A DNA stretch of 5,319 nucleotides from Tannerella sp. GTDB taxonomy: Bacteria; Bacteroidota; Bacteroidia; Bacteroidales; Tannerellaceae. Where the stretch lies: the NCBI GenBank assembly GCA_031268395.1, contig JAIRXI010000217.1, forward strand, positions 1 to 5,319, written 5' to 3'. A model generated the notes under the pieces. The model saw only the letters and a list, made by a program, of their open reading frames with translations. It did no database searches and was not told the origin of the DNA. The translations under genes and the position numbers were made by a program. Shown one piece after another: positions 1 to 5,319 of this stretch; positions within the stretch are counted from its first letter, which is position 1; every line of letters starts with the position of its first letter.

Positions 1-2
1 GA

Positions 3-440
3 TGGACAACAACCGTCGGCGGCTTTTTGCATCCGTACAAATACCACCGGACAGCGGCTGCGTCGGCGGGAGCAGCCGAGGATTTCGTGTCGCTGCGCCT
101 GACGGAGCAGTATCTGATACGGGCGGAGGCGCGGGCGCAGCAGGACAAGCTGGCGGAGGCCACAGACGATGTGAACATCATCCGCCGCCGTGCCGGGCTG
201 AATGATTTGCCGGAAAGCCTGTCGAAAGCCGGCGTCCTGCTCGCCGTCGAACGGGAACGCCGTCATGAGTTCTTCGCCGAAGAGTGCCACCGCTGGTGGG
301 ACCTTATCCGCACCGGACGCGCCGACGACGTGCTGGGCGCTTTCCCCGACAAGAAATGGACGCCGCACAAGGCGCTGTTGCCCATCCCGCAGCGGGAACT
401 GGATATCAATAGCCGTATTACCCAGAATTCGGGATATTGA
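3..440 (+). CDS. SusD/RagB-family outer-membrane nutrient-binding lipoprotein, C-terminal part (5' truncated)
   Basis: The frame is open from the first full codon of the window to a TGA at 438-440, giving 145 residues of a protein that starts upstream. Several SusD/RagB C-terminal landmarks are visible. The segment FLHPYKYHR is followed by SLRLTEQYLIRAEARAQ, the conserved helix usually written RLaEvyLiyAEA. Next come a helical stretch with NIIRRRAGL, then ERRHEFFAEECHRWWDLIRTG, and the ending LLPIPQRELDINSRITQNSGY, close to the family's usual LLPIPqrEidlNpnltQNpGY. Family members are surface lipoproteins of about 500-600 residues that lid a SusC-type TonB-dependent transporter and bind glycans or peptides, so about a quarter is present here. 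The signal peptide, lipobox and SusC partner would lie upstream. The substrate cannot be inferred. A TTG at 27 is in frame but is not a real start, because the homology continues upstream of it. The downstream gene is separated by a repeat element and is probably unrelated in function. Confidence 0.93.
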   Translation, partial: WTTTVGGFLHPYKYHRTAAASAGAAEDFVSLRLTEQYLIRAEARAQQDKLAEATDDVNIIRRRAGLNDLPESLSKAGVLLAVERERRHEFFAEECHRWWDLIRTGRADDVLGAFPDKKWTPHKALLPIPQRELDINSRITQNSGY

Positions 441-443
441 CTA

Positions 444-459
444 AGTAACGTGAAATAAA
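444..459 (+). repeat. Left terminal inverted repeat (16 bp)
   Basis: The sequence AGTAACGTGAAATAAA is exactly the reverse complement of 1009-1024. After one mismatch (position 460 against 1008) the match continues for two more bases, so 18 of 19 positions pair. It starts 3 nt after the TGA of the SusD-type gene. A 16-bp perfect match at both edges of the array is very unlikely by chance, though the arms are AT-rich. Confidence 0.8.
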
Positions 460-496
460 CAAGATATAATGGTTTTAAGCAAATTAAAATATCCGT

Positions 497-535
497 CATT
501 ACGAAGTCGCCCTGCTCAGGGCAAGTCTCTCAATG
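497..535 (+). repeat. Imperfect inverted repeat (hairpin) in the leader of the repeat element
   Basis: The core is a perfect palindrome GCCCTG-CT-CAGGGC at 509-522. The outer arms also match imperfectly: CATTACGAAGTCGCCCTG (497-514) against the reverse complement of 517-535, CATTGAGAGACTTGCCCTG. In RNA this would give a long imperfect stem with a very small loop. There is no T-run after it, so it does not look like a standard intrinsic terminator for the SusD-type gene. It is more likely part of the repeat element's own structure. Confidence 0.6.
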
Positions 536-547
536 TCATGGAGAAAG

Positions 548-985
548 AATCCGGACGCGCGGAAAGTTTCCGACGTGTCGGATTTCTTGCCGGAAGCTCC
601 GGGAAAGTTTCCGACGCGTCGGATTTCTTGCCGGAAGCTCCGGGAAGGATATATTCGTGTCGGATTTCTTGCCGGAAGCTCCGGGAAGGCTATCTTCGCG
701 TCGGATTTCTTGCCGGAAGCTCCGGGAAGGCTATCTTTGTGTCGGATTTCTTGCCGGAAGCTCCGGGAAGGCTATCTTTATGTCGGATTTCTTGCCGGAA
801 GCTCCGGGAAGGATATCTTCGTGTCGGATTTCTTGCCGGAAGCTCGCGGGAAGATTTCCGACGTGCAGAAAATCTCGCCGGAAGCTCCGGGAAGATTTCC
901 GACGCGCAGAAAACCTCGCCGGAAGCTCCGGGAAGTTTTCCGACACGCAGAAAACCTCGCCGGAAGCTCCGGGCAAGGTTTTCGA
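548..985 (+). repeat. 41-bp direct tandem repeat array, about 10 units plus a degenerate first unit
   Basis: The core GCCGGAAGCTCCGGG (or a close variant) starts at 589, 630, 671, 712, 753, 794, 835, 877, 918 and 959. The spacing is 41 bp every time except 835 to 877, which is 42 because of one inserted base (GCTCGCGGG instead of GCTCCGGG). A degenerate unit precedes it from about 548, and the last unit decays after about 985. The core holds the inverted repeat CCGGA-AGC-TCCGG, flanked by CTT and AAG that also pair around one G-G mismatch. The first units hold a second palindrome, TCCGAC-GC-GTCGGA at 610-623. Two unit types exist: 630-834 carry a 'tatctt' segment and GTCGGATTTCTT, while 835-958 carry TTTCCGAC and then GCAGAAAA. 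The unit has no stop codon in any forward frame, which explains long but meaningless open frames across it. Confidence 0.93.
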
Positions 986-1008
986 TGCATTGGGACAGTT
1001 ACAGGTTA

Positions 1009-1024
1009 TTTATTTCACGTTACT
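1009..1024 (-). repeat. Right terminal inverted repeat (16 bp)
   Basis: This is the exact reverse complement of the left arm at 444-459. It ends 18 nt before the ATG at 1043, so any promoter for the downstream genes would overlap or sit inside this arm and the array tail. I looked for the Bacteroidota -7 box TAnnTTTG here and found no convincing match. Confidence 0.8.
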
Positions 1025-1042
1025 AAATAAAATGTTGAAAGT

Positions 1043-1411
1043 ATGGAACCGACGCTTGCCGTATTTTTTGCTTTTGATTTTTTGATGATACCGCTTCTTA
1101 CGGTAGCCTACTATGCCGCTCCGGAAAGATTTATTGGGGAGAAGTATGATTATGTCAAATTCATCCTGACATTTTTGTCCATTTTTTTCCTGGTGTTTAT
1201 CGTGATCACCAACATTGCAAACAACAGGGCAGTGACTCACATGTTCGCAGGCATTACGTTTGTACCGGCGCTGTTTATCTATCACCTGCTGTTCCCGTTC
1301 AAAACAGTGAAGAGAAACCGGCACCTGACGTTCTTCCTGTTTTTCCTGACCCTGTTCGAGTGCGTCCTGGGTGCATTGCTCATGTATGCGGCGCTTTTTG
1401 CGAAAATGTGA
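1043..1411 (+). CDS. Small four-helix integral membrane protein, function unknown
   Basis: This 122-residue protein is strongly hydrophobic, with four likely membrane segments at about 5-25, 39-59, 66-86 and 95-119. The basic loop KTVKRNRH (87-94) between helices 3 and 4 is probably cytoplasmic, which would place both ends in the periplasm; that topology is inferred. Acidic residues fall within or beside the helices (Asp12, Glu106). I see no catalytic or metal-binding motif and do not recognise a family. ATG at 1043 is the only sensible start, since an in-frame TAA sits at 1028-1030 just upstream. Its TGA ends 21 nt before the receptor gene with no terminator-like hairpin between, so it may be the first gene of the metal-type operon. 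The real frame is supported by its composition and by agreement with a clean membrane pattern. A role in inner-membrane transport or as a partner of the receptor is only speculation from position. Confidence 0.8.
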   Translation: MEPTLAVFFAFDFLMIPLLTVAYYAAPERFIGEKYDYVKFILTFLSIFFLVFIVITNIANNRAVTHMFAGITFVPALFIYHLLFPFKTVKRNRHLTFFLFFLTLFECVLGALLMYAALFAKM

Positions 1412-1432
1412 CATTCATAACAACAAAACAAT

Positions 1433-3736
1433 ATGCATCGTAACAGTCAATATAAAATACTGAAAATCTGTTTGGTATTCGCGCTACTGCTTGCGGGTGC
1501 AAGCGCGGGCGCGCAGACCTTGCGCGGGCATGTGTATGCTCTCGAAAACGGAACGAAAAGCCCCCTGGTCGGGGCGCACGTCTATTTCCCGAACTTCGGG
1601 AACGGCGTGACGACGGACGAAAAAGGAGCTTTCGCCATCGAACGGAAAGACGCAAGCGTCGTCACGCTCATTGCCGGCTTTGTGGGCTTCACTTCCGACA
1701 CAATCCGAATTGCGGAAAACAAGGGCGACCTGGAATTTATTCTCCGCGAAAACGCCGTGCTGGACGAAGTGGTTGTCAGCGTCAACCGGCAAGGCACCGT
1801 CCTGTCGCGCCTGACCGCCGGCAAGACGGAGTTGATCACCACGACCGGCCTCGCCAAAATGGCCTGCTGCAACCTGTCGGAAAGTTTTGAAAACAGCGCC
1901 ACGGTCACGGTCGGTTTTACCGATGCCATATCCGGCGCCCGGCAAGTGCAATTACTCGGGCTGTCAGGCATATACAGCCAACTGCTGACGGAGAATGTGC
2001 CCACGCACCGCGGACTGCTTTCCCCGTTCGGATGGAGTTACATCCCTGGCCCGTGGCTGGAATCTATACAGATTTCCAAAGGCGCCTCGTCGGTAGTTAA
2101 CGGCTACGAATCCATCGCCGGACAAATCAACCTCGAAATGAAAAAGCCTGATTATACGGACCCGCTTTTCGTCAATGCCTACGGCGACCTGCTCGGACGT
2201 TACGAACTCAACATCACCTCCGCCGCACAAGTGAACCGGCGGCTGTGGACAGGCCTGCTCCTGCACGGATCAACCGATACCGGAGCGCACGATTACAATG
2301 GCGACACGTTTCTTGATATGCCTAAGTCGAAATTCGTGAACCTCGCCAACCGGTGGTTTTACCTCAACGAAAGCGGCATACAGTCGCGTACCACGCTCCG
2401 GTTCCTCTATGATTCGCGCGACGGCGGACAGGATGAGGCGCATCACGGCGCCGACAACAATTTCGGGCACGACGAACTGTATAAGACTAAAATCCGAAAC
2501 CGGAATATCGGCATTGACAATAAGACTGGCTTCGCTGTCGGCGACCGCGAAAGTCAGAGCATCGGGATTATCAGTAGCTTCAACCTTTACGACGAAAACC
2601 TGGATTATGGCAGTCCCGTCTACGGAAACAAACTATACGAAGGACGGCAAAGCTCCTTTTACAGCAATATCCTCTTCACTTCCGGCTTCGGAGAACAGCA
2701 TCGCTATACCGTCGGCGCAAGCTTTGCCTGGGACAATTACGTCACCCGCTTTGAAGATCGCCTGCCCCTGAACGCCACCCCCTCCACGGCGCTGGACCGG
2801 TACGAAACCGTCCCCGGATTCTTCGGCGAATATACCGCCACGCGGAACGAAAAGTTCACTTTTGTACTCGGCGTGCGCGAAGACTGGAACAGCCGCTACG
2901 GCTGGCTCTTCACACCTCGCGCCAACGTCCGCTACAACCCCCTGGAAGCGCTGGCGCTACGGGCTTCCGCCGGACGTGGATACCACTCGGCTAATGTCGT
3001 GGCCGAAAACATTGGCCTGCTGGCTTCTTCACGCCGGTTCGATCTCGACCAGGTGAACAGCCTCGACATCGAACGCGCCTGGAACTACGGTGGCAACATC
3101 AGCGCCTATATCCCCATCGGCGCCGGACGCACCCTGACTGTGAGCCTGGATTATTTCCATACGCAGTTCCAAAATCAGGCCGTCGTCGACGTCGAACGGG
3201 ACCGCAACAGTGTCTTCTTCTACAATCAGCACGGCATTTCCCGCTCCGACGTCTGGCAAGCCGACATCTCCGCAAATCCTTTCACCGGGTTTGAGGTCTT
3301 CGCCGCTTTTCGCTACAACAACACCCGCATCACTTACACCGACCCGGAGGGCGTCGACTATGAACGCGAAAAGCCCTTGACATCCCGCTACCGTGGACTG
3401 CTGAACCTGACTTACGCGACCCGGCTGCGCAAATGGGTGTTCGATTTCACTGCGCAAGTGAACGGGCCTTCGCGCATACCGGGCCTGAACGGATACGGCT
3501 CTGCATTGAAAATGTCGACCTCCTATCCGGTCTATTTTGCTCAAATCACAAAGAACACAAAACGTTTTGACATCTATGCCGGCGCAGAAAACATACTTGA
3601 CTTCAAGCAAAAGAATCCGATTCTGAATCCTGATCAGTCTTTTGGACGGGATTTCGATTCCTCCCTTGTATGGGGGCCGGTCACGGGACGGAAATTGTAT
3701 GCGGGGATTCGGCTGAGAATGGGTAAACTGCATTGA
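1433..3736 (+). CDS. TonB-dependent outer-membrane receptor, probable metal or metal-chelate type
   Basis: The 767 residues match a complete TonB-dependent receptor. Residues 1-27 form a Sec signal peptide (hydrophobic core ICLVFALLLAGASAGA, cleavage near Ala27-Gln28). Residues about 30-105 are the beta-sandwich carboxypeptidase-regulatory-like domain common in Bacteroidota (GAHVYFPNFGNGVTTDEKG). VLDEVVVS at about 109-116 leads into the plug, about 118-236, which ends with SISKGASS-like and SIAGQINLEM motifs. The remaining roughly 530 residues are the 22-stranded barrel, ending GRKLYAGIRLRMGKLH. Such receptors use TonB-ExbBD energy to import chelates, cofactors or metals. Odd features are an adjacent Cys pair in the plug (Cys145-Cys146, in KMACCNLSES) and the loop DEAHHG with His337-His338. 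Both could bind a thiophilic metal. Immediate downstream genes encode an HMA-domain protein and a thiol-redox protein, which supports a metal role; copper is a guess. ATG at 1433 is chosen for the signal peptide; its leader is A-rich without Shine-Dalgarno sequence. Confidence 0.93.
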   Translation: MHRNSQYKILKICLVFALLLAGASAGAQTLRGHVYALENGTKSPLVGAHVYFPNFGNGVTTDEKGAFAIERKDASVVTLIAGFVGFTSDTIRIAENKGDLEFILRENAVLDEVVVSVNRQGTVLSRLTAGKTELITTTGLAKMACCNLSESFENSATVTVGFTDAISGARQVQLLGLSGIYSQLLTENVPTHRGLLSPFGWSYIPGPWLESIQISKGASSVVNGYESIAGQINLEMKKPDYTDPLFVNAYGDLLGRYELNITSAAQVNRRLWTGLLLHGSTDTGAHDYNGDTFLDMPKSKFVNLANRWFYLNESGIQSRTTLRFLYDSRDGGQDEAHHGADNNFGHDELYKTKIRNRNIGIDNKTGFAVGDRESQSIGIISSFNLYDENLDYGSPVYGNKLYEGRQSSFYSNILFTSGFGEQHRYTVGASFAWDNYVTRFEDRLPLNATPSTALDRYETVPGFFGEYTATRNEKFTFVLGVREDWNSRYGWLFTPRANVRYNPLEALALRASAGRGYHSANVVAENIGLLASSRRFDLDQVNSLDIERAWNYGGNISAYIPIGAGRTLTVSLDYFHTQFQNQAVVDVERDRNSVFFYNQHGISRSDVWQADISANPFTGFEVFAAFRYNNTRITYTDPEGVDYEREKPLTSRYRGLLNLTYATRLRKWVFDFTAQVNGPSRIPGLNGYGSALKMSTSYPVYFAQITKNTKRFDIYAGAENILDFKQKNPILNPDQSFGRDFDSSLVWGPVTGRKLYAGIRLRMGKLH

Positions 3737-3775
3737 AACCGATAATGTATCACTTAATAATAAATTGAACTGACA

Positions 3776-4126
3776 ATGAAAACAAAATCGACAAAATTAT
3801 CCGTATGGCTGCTGGCACTGTGTGCGCTCGTATGCACGGCGAACGCCGCAGAGAAGACAGACAAAAAGAAAAAGACAGCCGAAGTAACGTTCGCGGTAAG
3901 CCTGTTCTGCGATAACTGCAAAGCCAAAATCGAACGGCACATCGCTTGGGAAAAGGGTGTAAAAGATCTGAATGTCAATCTGGAAAAGAAACAGGTTACG
4001 GTTAAGTACGATCCGTCAAAAACCACGGAGGCCGTGCTGAAAAAGGCTATCGAAGCCCTGGAATATACATGCGAAAAAATTGACGGTACACCAAAACCCG
4101 CACCTGGGATAAAAAAAACAAAATGA
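3776..4126 (+). CDS. Secreted heavy-metal-associated (HMA) domain protein, CxxC metal-binding
   Basis: The protein has 116 residues. Residues 1-24 are a signal peptide (LSVWLLALCALVCTANA, cleavage after Ala24). A Lys-rich linker (KTDKKKK, 27-33) leads to one HMA domain at about 36-102 with the beta-alpha-beta-beta-alpha-beta pattern. The metal site is Cys45-Asp-Asn-Cys48 in SLFCDNCKAKIERHI, where the usual GMxCxxC loop has lost Gly-Met. VNLEKKQVTVKYDPSKT matches the conserved second half of the fold. A third cysteine, Cys99, follows the last helix. The family (MerP, CopZ, Atx1-like) binds Cu(I), Hg(II) or similar soft metals and passes them to partners. Here it would act in the periplasm. It lies 39 nt after the receptor gene and overlaps the next gene by 4 nt, so cotranscription is likely. 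The C-terminal tail (TPKPAPGIKKTK) is basic and probably disordered. Which metal it binds cannot be read from the sequence. Confidence 0.9.
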   Translation: MKTKSTKLSVWLLALCALVCTANAAEKTDKKKKTAEVTFAVSLFCDNCKAKIERHIAWEKGVKDLNVNLEKKQVTVKYDPSKTTEAVLKKAIEALEYTCEKIDGTPKPAPGIKKTK

Positions 4127-4758
4127 CAAAGGCTATGAAACATCCGGCATTATCTTTGCTGTCAGCAGCAATGCTCCTGTCGTTTTCCGCCTGTGGAGGC
4201 GGAGAGGACAACGGAAAATCGGAGCAGGCGATTACGTTCGACGTCCTGGCTCCACGCAATTTAAGCGAACGATTTTTTGAACTGAACGCTACGGCCTCTT
4301 CCGGATTGCCCGTATCCTACGCCAGCAGTGAATCATCGGTAGCGGCCATAAGCGGCCGGACGGTCACGCTGCTCAAAAAAGGAACGACAAATATCACCGC
4401 TTCGCAGGCCGGCAACGGAGCTTATTTTGAAGCCGCCCAAATCACGCGCCTGCTGACGGTCAATGAAGACAATAACGACCGAAAAAAAAACCAGACAATC
4501 ACGTTCGAACTGAGCGTAACCGAATTGAATTTCAACGAGGGCGAATTGACGCTTGAGGCCACTGCCTCCTCCGGATTGCCGGTTTCGTTCACCGCCAATC
4601 ATATCAATGTTGCCATTGAGGGGACGCTTCTGAAACTCACCTATACAGGCTCGCATTACGACGACGACGTAACCGTCACCGCCTCGCAGGAAGGCAACGA
4701 CGAGTATAACGCCGCCCCGAATGTGTCGCGAGGGCTGCATATCAAGCATGATGAATAA
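4123..4758 (+). CDS. Lipoprotein with two tandem Ig-like (bacterial BIG2/MBG-type) repeats
   Basis: The reading has 211 residues from the ATG at 4123, which overlaps the previous stop as ATGA. An in-frame ATG at 4135 gives the cleaner signal peptide MKHPALSLLSAAMLLSFSAC and may be the true start. The lipobox is FSAC with Cys24, followed by GGGEDNGKSE; acidic residues soon after the Cys are reminiscent of Bacteroidota surface-export signals but do not match a known one exactly. Two repeats follow at about 35-113 and 124-208. Each begins Q-x-ITF, contains the shared block ATASSGLPVS (56-65 and 146-155), then T(A)SQxGNxxYxAA and a final hydrophobic strand. This is the Ig-like repeat type often found in secreted Bacteroidota proteins, where it usually acts as a spacer or adhesive module. 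No catalytic or cysteine metal site is present beyond the lipid Cys. The linker between repeats is encoded across an A9 tract (4482-4490). The role in the operon is unknown; a surface accessory of the receptor is a guess. Confidence 0.87.
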   Translation: MTKAMKHPALSLLSAAMLLSFSACGGGEDNGKSEQAITFDVLAPRNLSERFFELNATASSGLPVSYASSESSVAAISGRTVTLLKKGTTNITASQAGNGAYFEAAQITRLLTVNEDNNDRKKNQTITFELSVTELNFNEGELTLEATASSGLPVSFTANHINVAIEGTLLKLTYTGSHYDDDVTVTASQEGNDEYNAAPNVSRGLHIKHDE

Positions 4759-4775
4759 CACATTTCCCCCGCCAT

Positions 4776-5319
4776 ATGAAAAAAATTATTGTGCTGTTCA
4801 CCATCTGCTGTTGGTCAGCCTTTGTTGCGGCTCAACAGGCGGATGTTCTGACGGAGGAAGAACTGTTGAACGACAAAGACTGGCAGGCGTTGGCGGTGAT
4901 ATTAAATCCGCTCGACGAACGGTTGGCCGCTCTGGAGGCGGAATATGCGGAAGCTACGCCATCGCAAAAAGCCGACGAAGCGTTTATGAAAGCGATCGAA
5001 CAGCGCCATGCCGTCGCCACCACGGCATACAATCAACTGATTCGCGTTTTTATTTTGGAGCATACCGATTCCTATATCGGCCTGATGATACTGGTGCAGG
5101 CGGCGGGCGATGATTTTGAATTGGAGGAGATCGCTCCCCTGTTCGATGCCTTTCCCGATGCGTTGAAAAATACGGATATCGGGATGTCTCTGAGTGCAAA
5201 GATTTTTGCCCGGAGGAAATCGACCATTGGCGCGGTGGCTCCCGATTTCACATTAAACGGTCCGGACGACCGCCCGATACGCCTGTCCGCCTTTAGGGGG
5301 AAATATGTTCTGCTCAACT
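4776..5319 (+). CDS. TlpA/thioredoxin-like thiol-disulfide protein, N-terminal part (3' truncated)
   Basis: An ATG at 4776, 17 nt after the lipoprotein stop, opens a frame with no stop to the window end (181 full codons). Residues 1-19 are a signal peptide (MKKIIVLFTICCWSAFVAA, then QQAD). Residues about 25-140 are mostly helical and charged, with the segment EHTDSYIGLMILVQAAGDDFELEEIAPLFDAF split here as EHTDSYIGLMIL and FELEEIAPLFDAF; this resembles the helical N-terminal region of many Bacteroidota TlpA-like proteins. The thioredoxin fold starts at Ile151: IGAVAPDFTL, then IRLSAFRGKYVLLN. In this family VLLNFWASWCxxC follows, so the catalytic CxxC would come a few codons beyond the window and cannot be checked. 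Such proteins are periplasmic thiol-disulfide reductases or resemble AhpC/TSA peroxiredoxins. With an HMA protein in the operon, keeping metal-binding cysteines reduced is a reasonable inferred role. Confidence 0.9.
   Translation, partial: MKKIIVLFTICCWSAFVAAQQADVLTEEELLNDKDWQALAVILNPLDERLAALEAEYAEATPSQKADEAFMKAIEQRHAVATTAYNQLIRVFILEHTDSYIGLMILVQAAGDDFELEEIAPLFDAFPDALKNTDIGMSLSAKIFARRKSTIGAVAPDFTLNGPDDRPIRLSAFRGKYVLLN

Larger units (their letters stand above)
444..1024. mobile_element. MITE-like composite element: terminal inverted repeats around a 41-bp tandem array
   Basis: The whole gap between the SusD-type gene and the small membrane protein gene is taken up by one structured unit. A perfect 16-bp inverted repeat (AGTAACGTGAAATAAA at 444-459 and its reverse complement at 1009-1024) bounds a leader of about 90 bp with a hairpin, a 41-bp tandem array, and a short tail. 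Known comparison: Porphyromonas gingivalis carries 'BrickBuilt' MITEs, non-autonomous elements made of short tandem repeats inside terminal inverted repeats. The organisation matches in outline; I cannot compare sequences. No transposase is encoded. No convincing target-site duplication is seen: the left flank reads cta and the right flank aaa. The element call is inference from architecture. It could instead be a locus-specific regulatory or structural repeat region. Confidence 0.55.

Noticed and set aside
441..470. Intrinsic terminator after the SusD-type gene
   Set aside because: No GC stem followed by a T-run is present; the hairpin at 497-535 lacks a T-tract.
548..985. CRISPR array
   Set aside because: The variable part between conserved segments is only about 10 bp and is itself similar from unit to unit; there are no unique spacers of 25-40 bp and no cas genes.
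469..1026. Repeat-rich protein-coding gene over the 41-bp array (also frames 533-1030 and 657-1085)
   Set aside because: All three forward frames are open for the same trivial reason, the peptides are low-complexity with no signal peptide or known fold, and the boundaries coincide with inverted repeats rather than gene signals.
441..1030. Target-site duplication around the repeat element
   Set aside because: The flanks (cta on the left, aaa on the right) share at most one base, so no duplication can be claimed.
985..1042. Bacteroidota promoter (-33 TTG and -7 TAnnTTTG) before the small membrane protein gene
   Set aside because: A TTG near 990 and TATTTCAC at 1011 have about the right spacing, but the -7 match is too poor to support a call.
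1484..2004. Minus-strand open frames of 155 and 140 residues
   Set aside because: They overlap the receptor's N-terminal and plug domains, and I recognise no family features in either.
3029..3733. 234-residue open frame on the minus strand
   Set aside because: It lies wholly antisense to the barrel of the receptor, whose frame has clear homology features; long antisense frames are expected in GC-rich coding DNA.
4721..5113. 130-residue open frame starting inside the lipoprotein gene
   Set aside because: It is a shadow of the TlpA-like gene, which reads in another frame from 4776 with a signal peptide and a clear thioredoxin-fold start; the shadow is Gly/Arg/Cys-rich and has no family features.

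Overview
The window looks like a chromosomal segment of a Bacteroidota bacterium, most likely of the order Bacteroidales. The grounds are a SusD/RagB-type lipoprotein C-terminus, a TonB-dependent receptor with the N-terminal carboxypeptidase-regulatory-like domain usual in this phylum, A-rich leaders without Shine-Dalgarno sequences, and a TlpA-like thiol-disulfide protein. All genes are on the + strand. The species cannot be fixed from the sequence alone.

Layout. (1) Positions 3-440 hold the C-terminal 145 residues of a SusD/RagB outer-membrane nutrient-binding lipoprotein; its start and its SusC partner lie outside the window. (2) Positions 441-1042 form a gene-free gap holding a composite repeat element. 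It has a perfect 16-bp terminal inverted repeat (444-459 and 1009-1024), a leader with an imperfect hairpin (497-535), and about ten copies of a 41-bp palindrome-rich tandem repeat (about 548-985). This design resembles a MITE with internal tandem 'bricks', as described in Porphyromonas. (3) Positions 1043-1411 encode an unrecognised four-helix membrane protein. (4) Positions 1433-5319 hold four tightly spaced genes: a 767-residue TonB-dependent receptor with a Cys-Cys pair in its plug, a secreted heavy-metal-associated (HMA) domain protein with a CxxC motif, a lipoprotein with two Ig-like repeats, and the start of a TlpA/thioredoxin-like protein that runs off the window.

How the genes may work together. 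Gaps of 21, 39, -4 and 17 nt suggest that the small membrane protein, receptor, HMA protein, lipoprotein and thioredoxin-like protein form one operon. The HMA protein next to a receptor with a plug Cys pair, plus a periplasmic thiol-redox protein, suggests handling of a thiophilic metal, perhaps copper, or of a metal chelate. In that model the receptor imports the ligand, the HMA protein binds the metal in the periplasm, the TlpA-like protein keeps cysteines reduced, and the lipoprotein is an accessory at the envelope. The substrate is inference. The upstream SusD gene belongs to a different uptake system.

The most notable unexplained feature is the 444-1024 repeat element. It fills the space between the two uptake systems almost exactly: 3 nt after the SusD stop codon and 18 nt before the next start codon.
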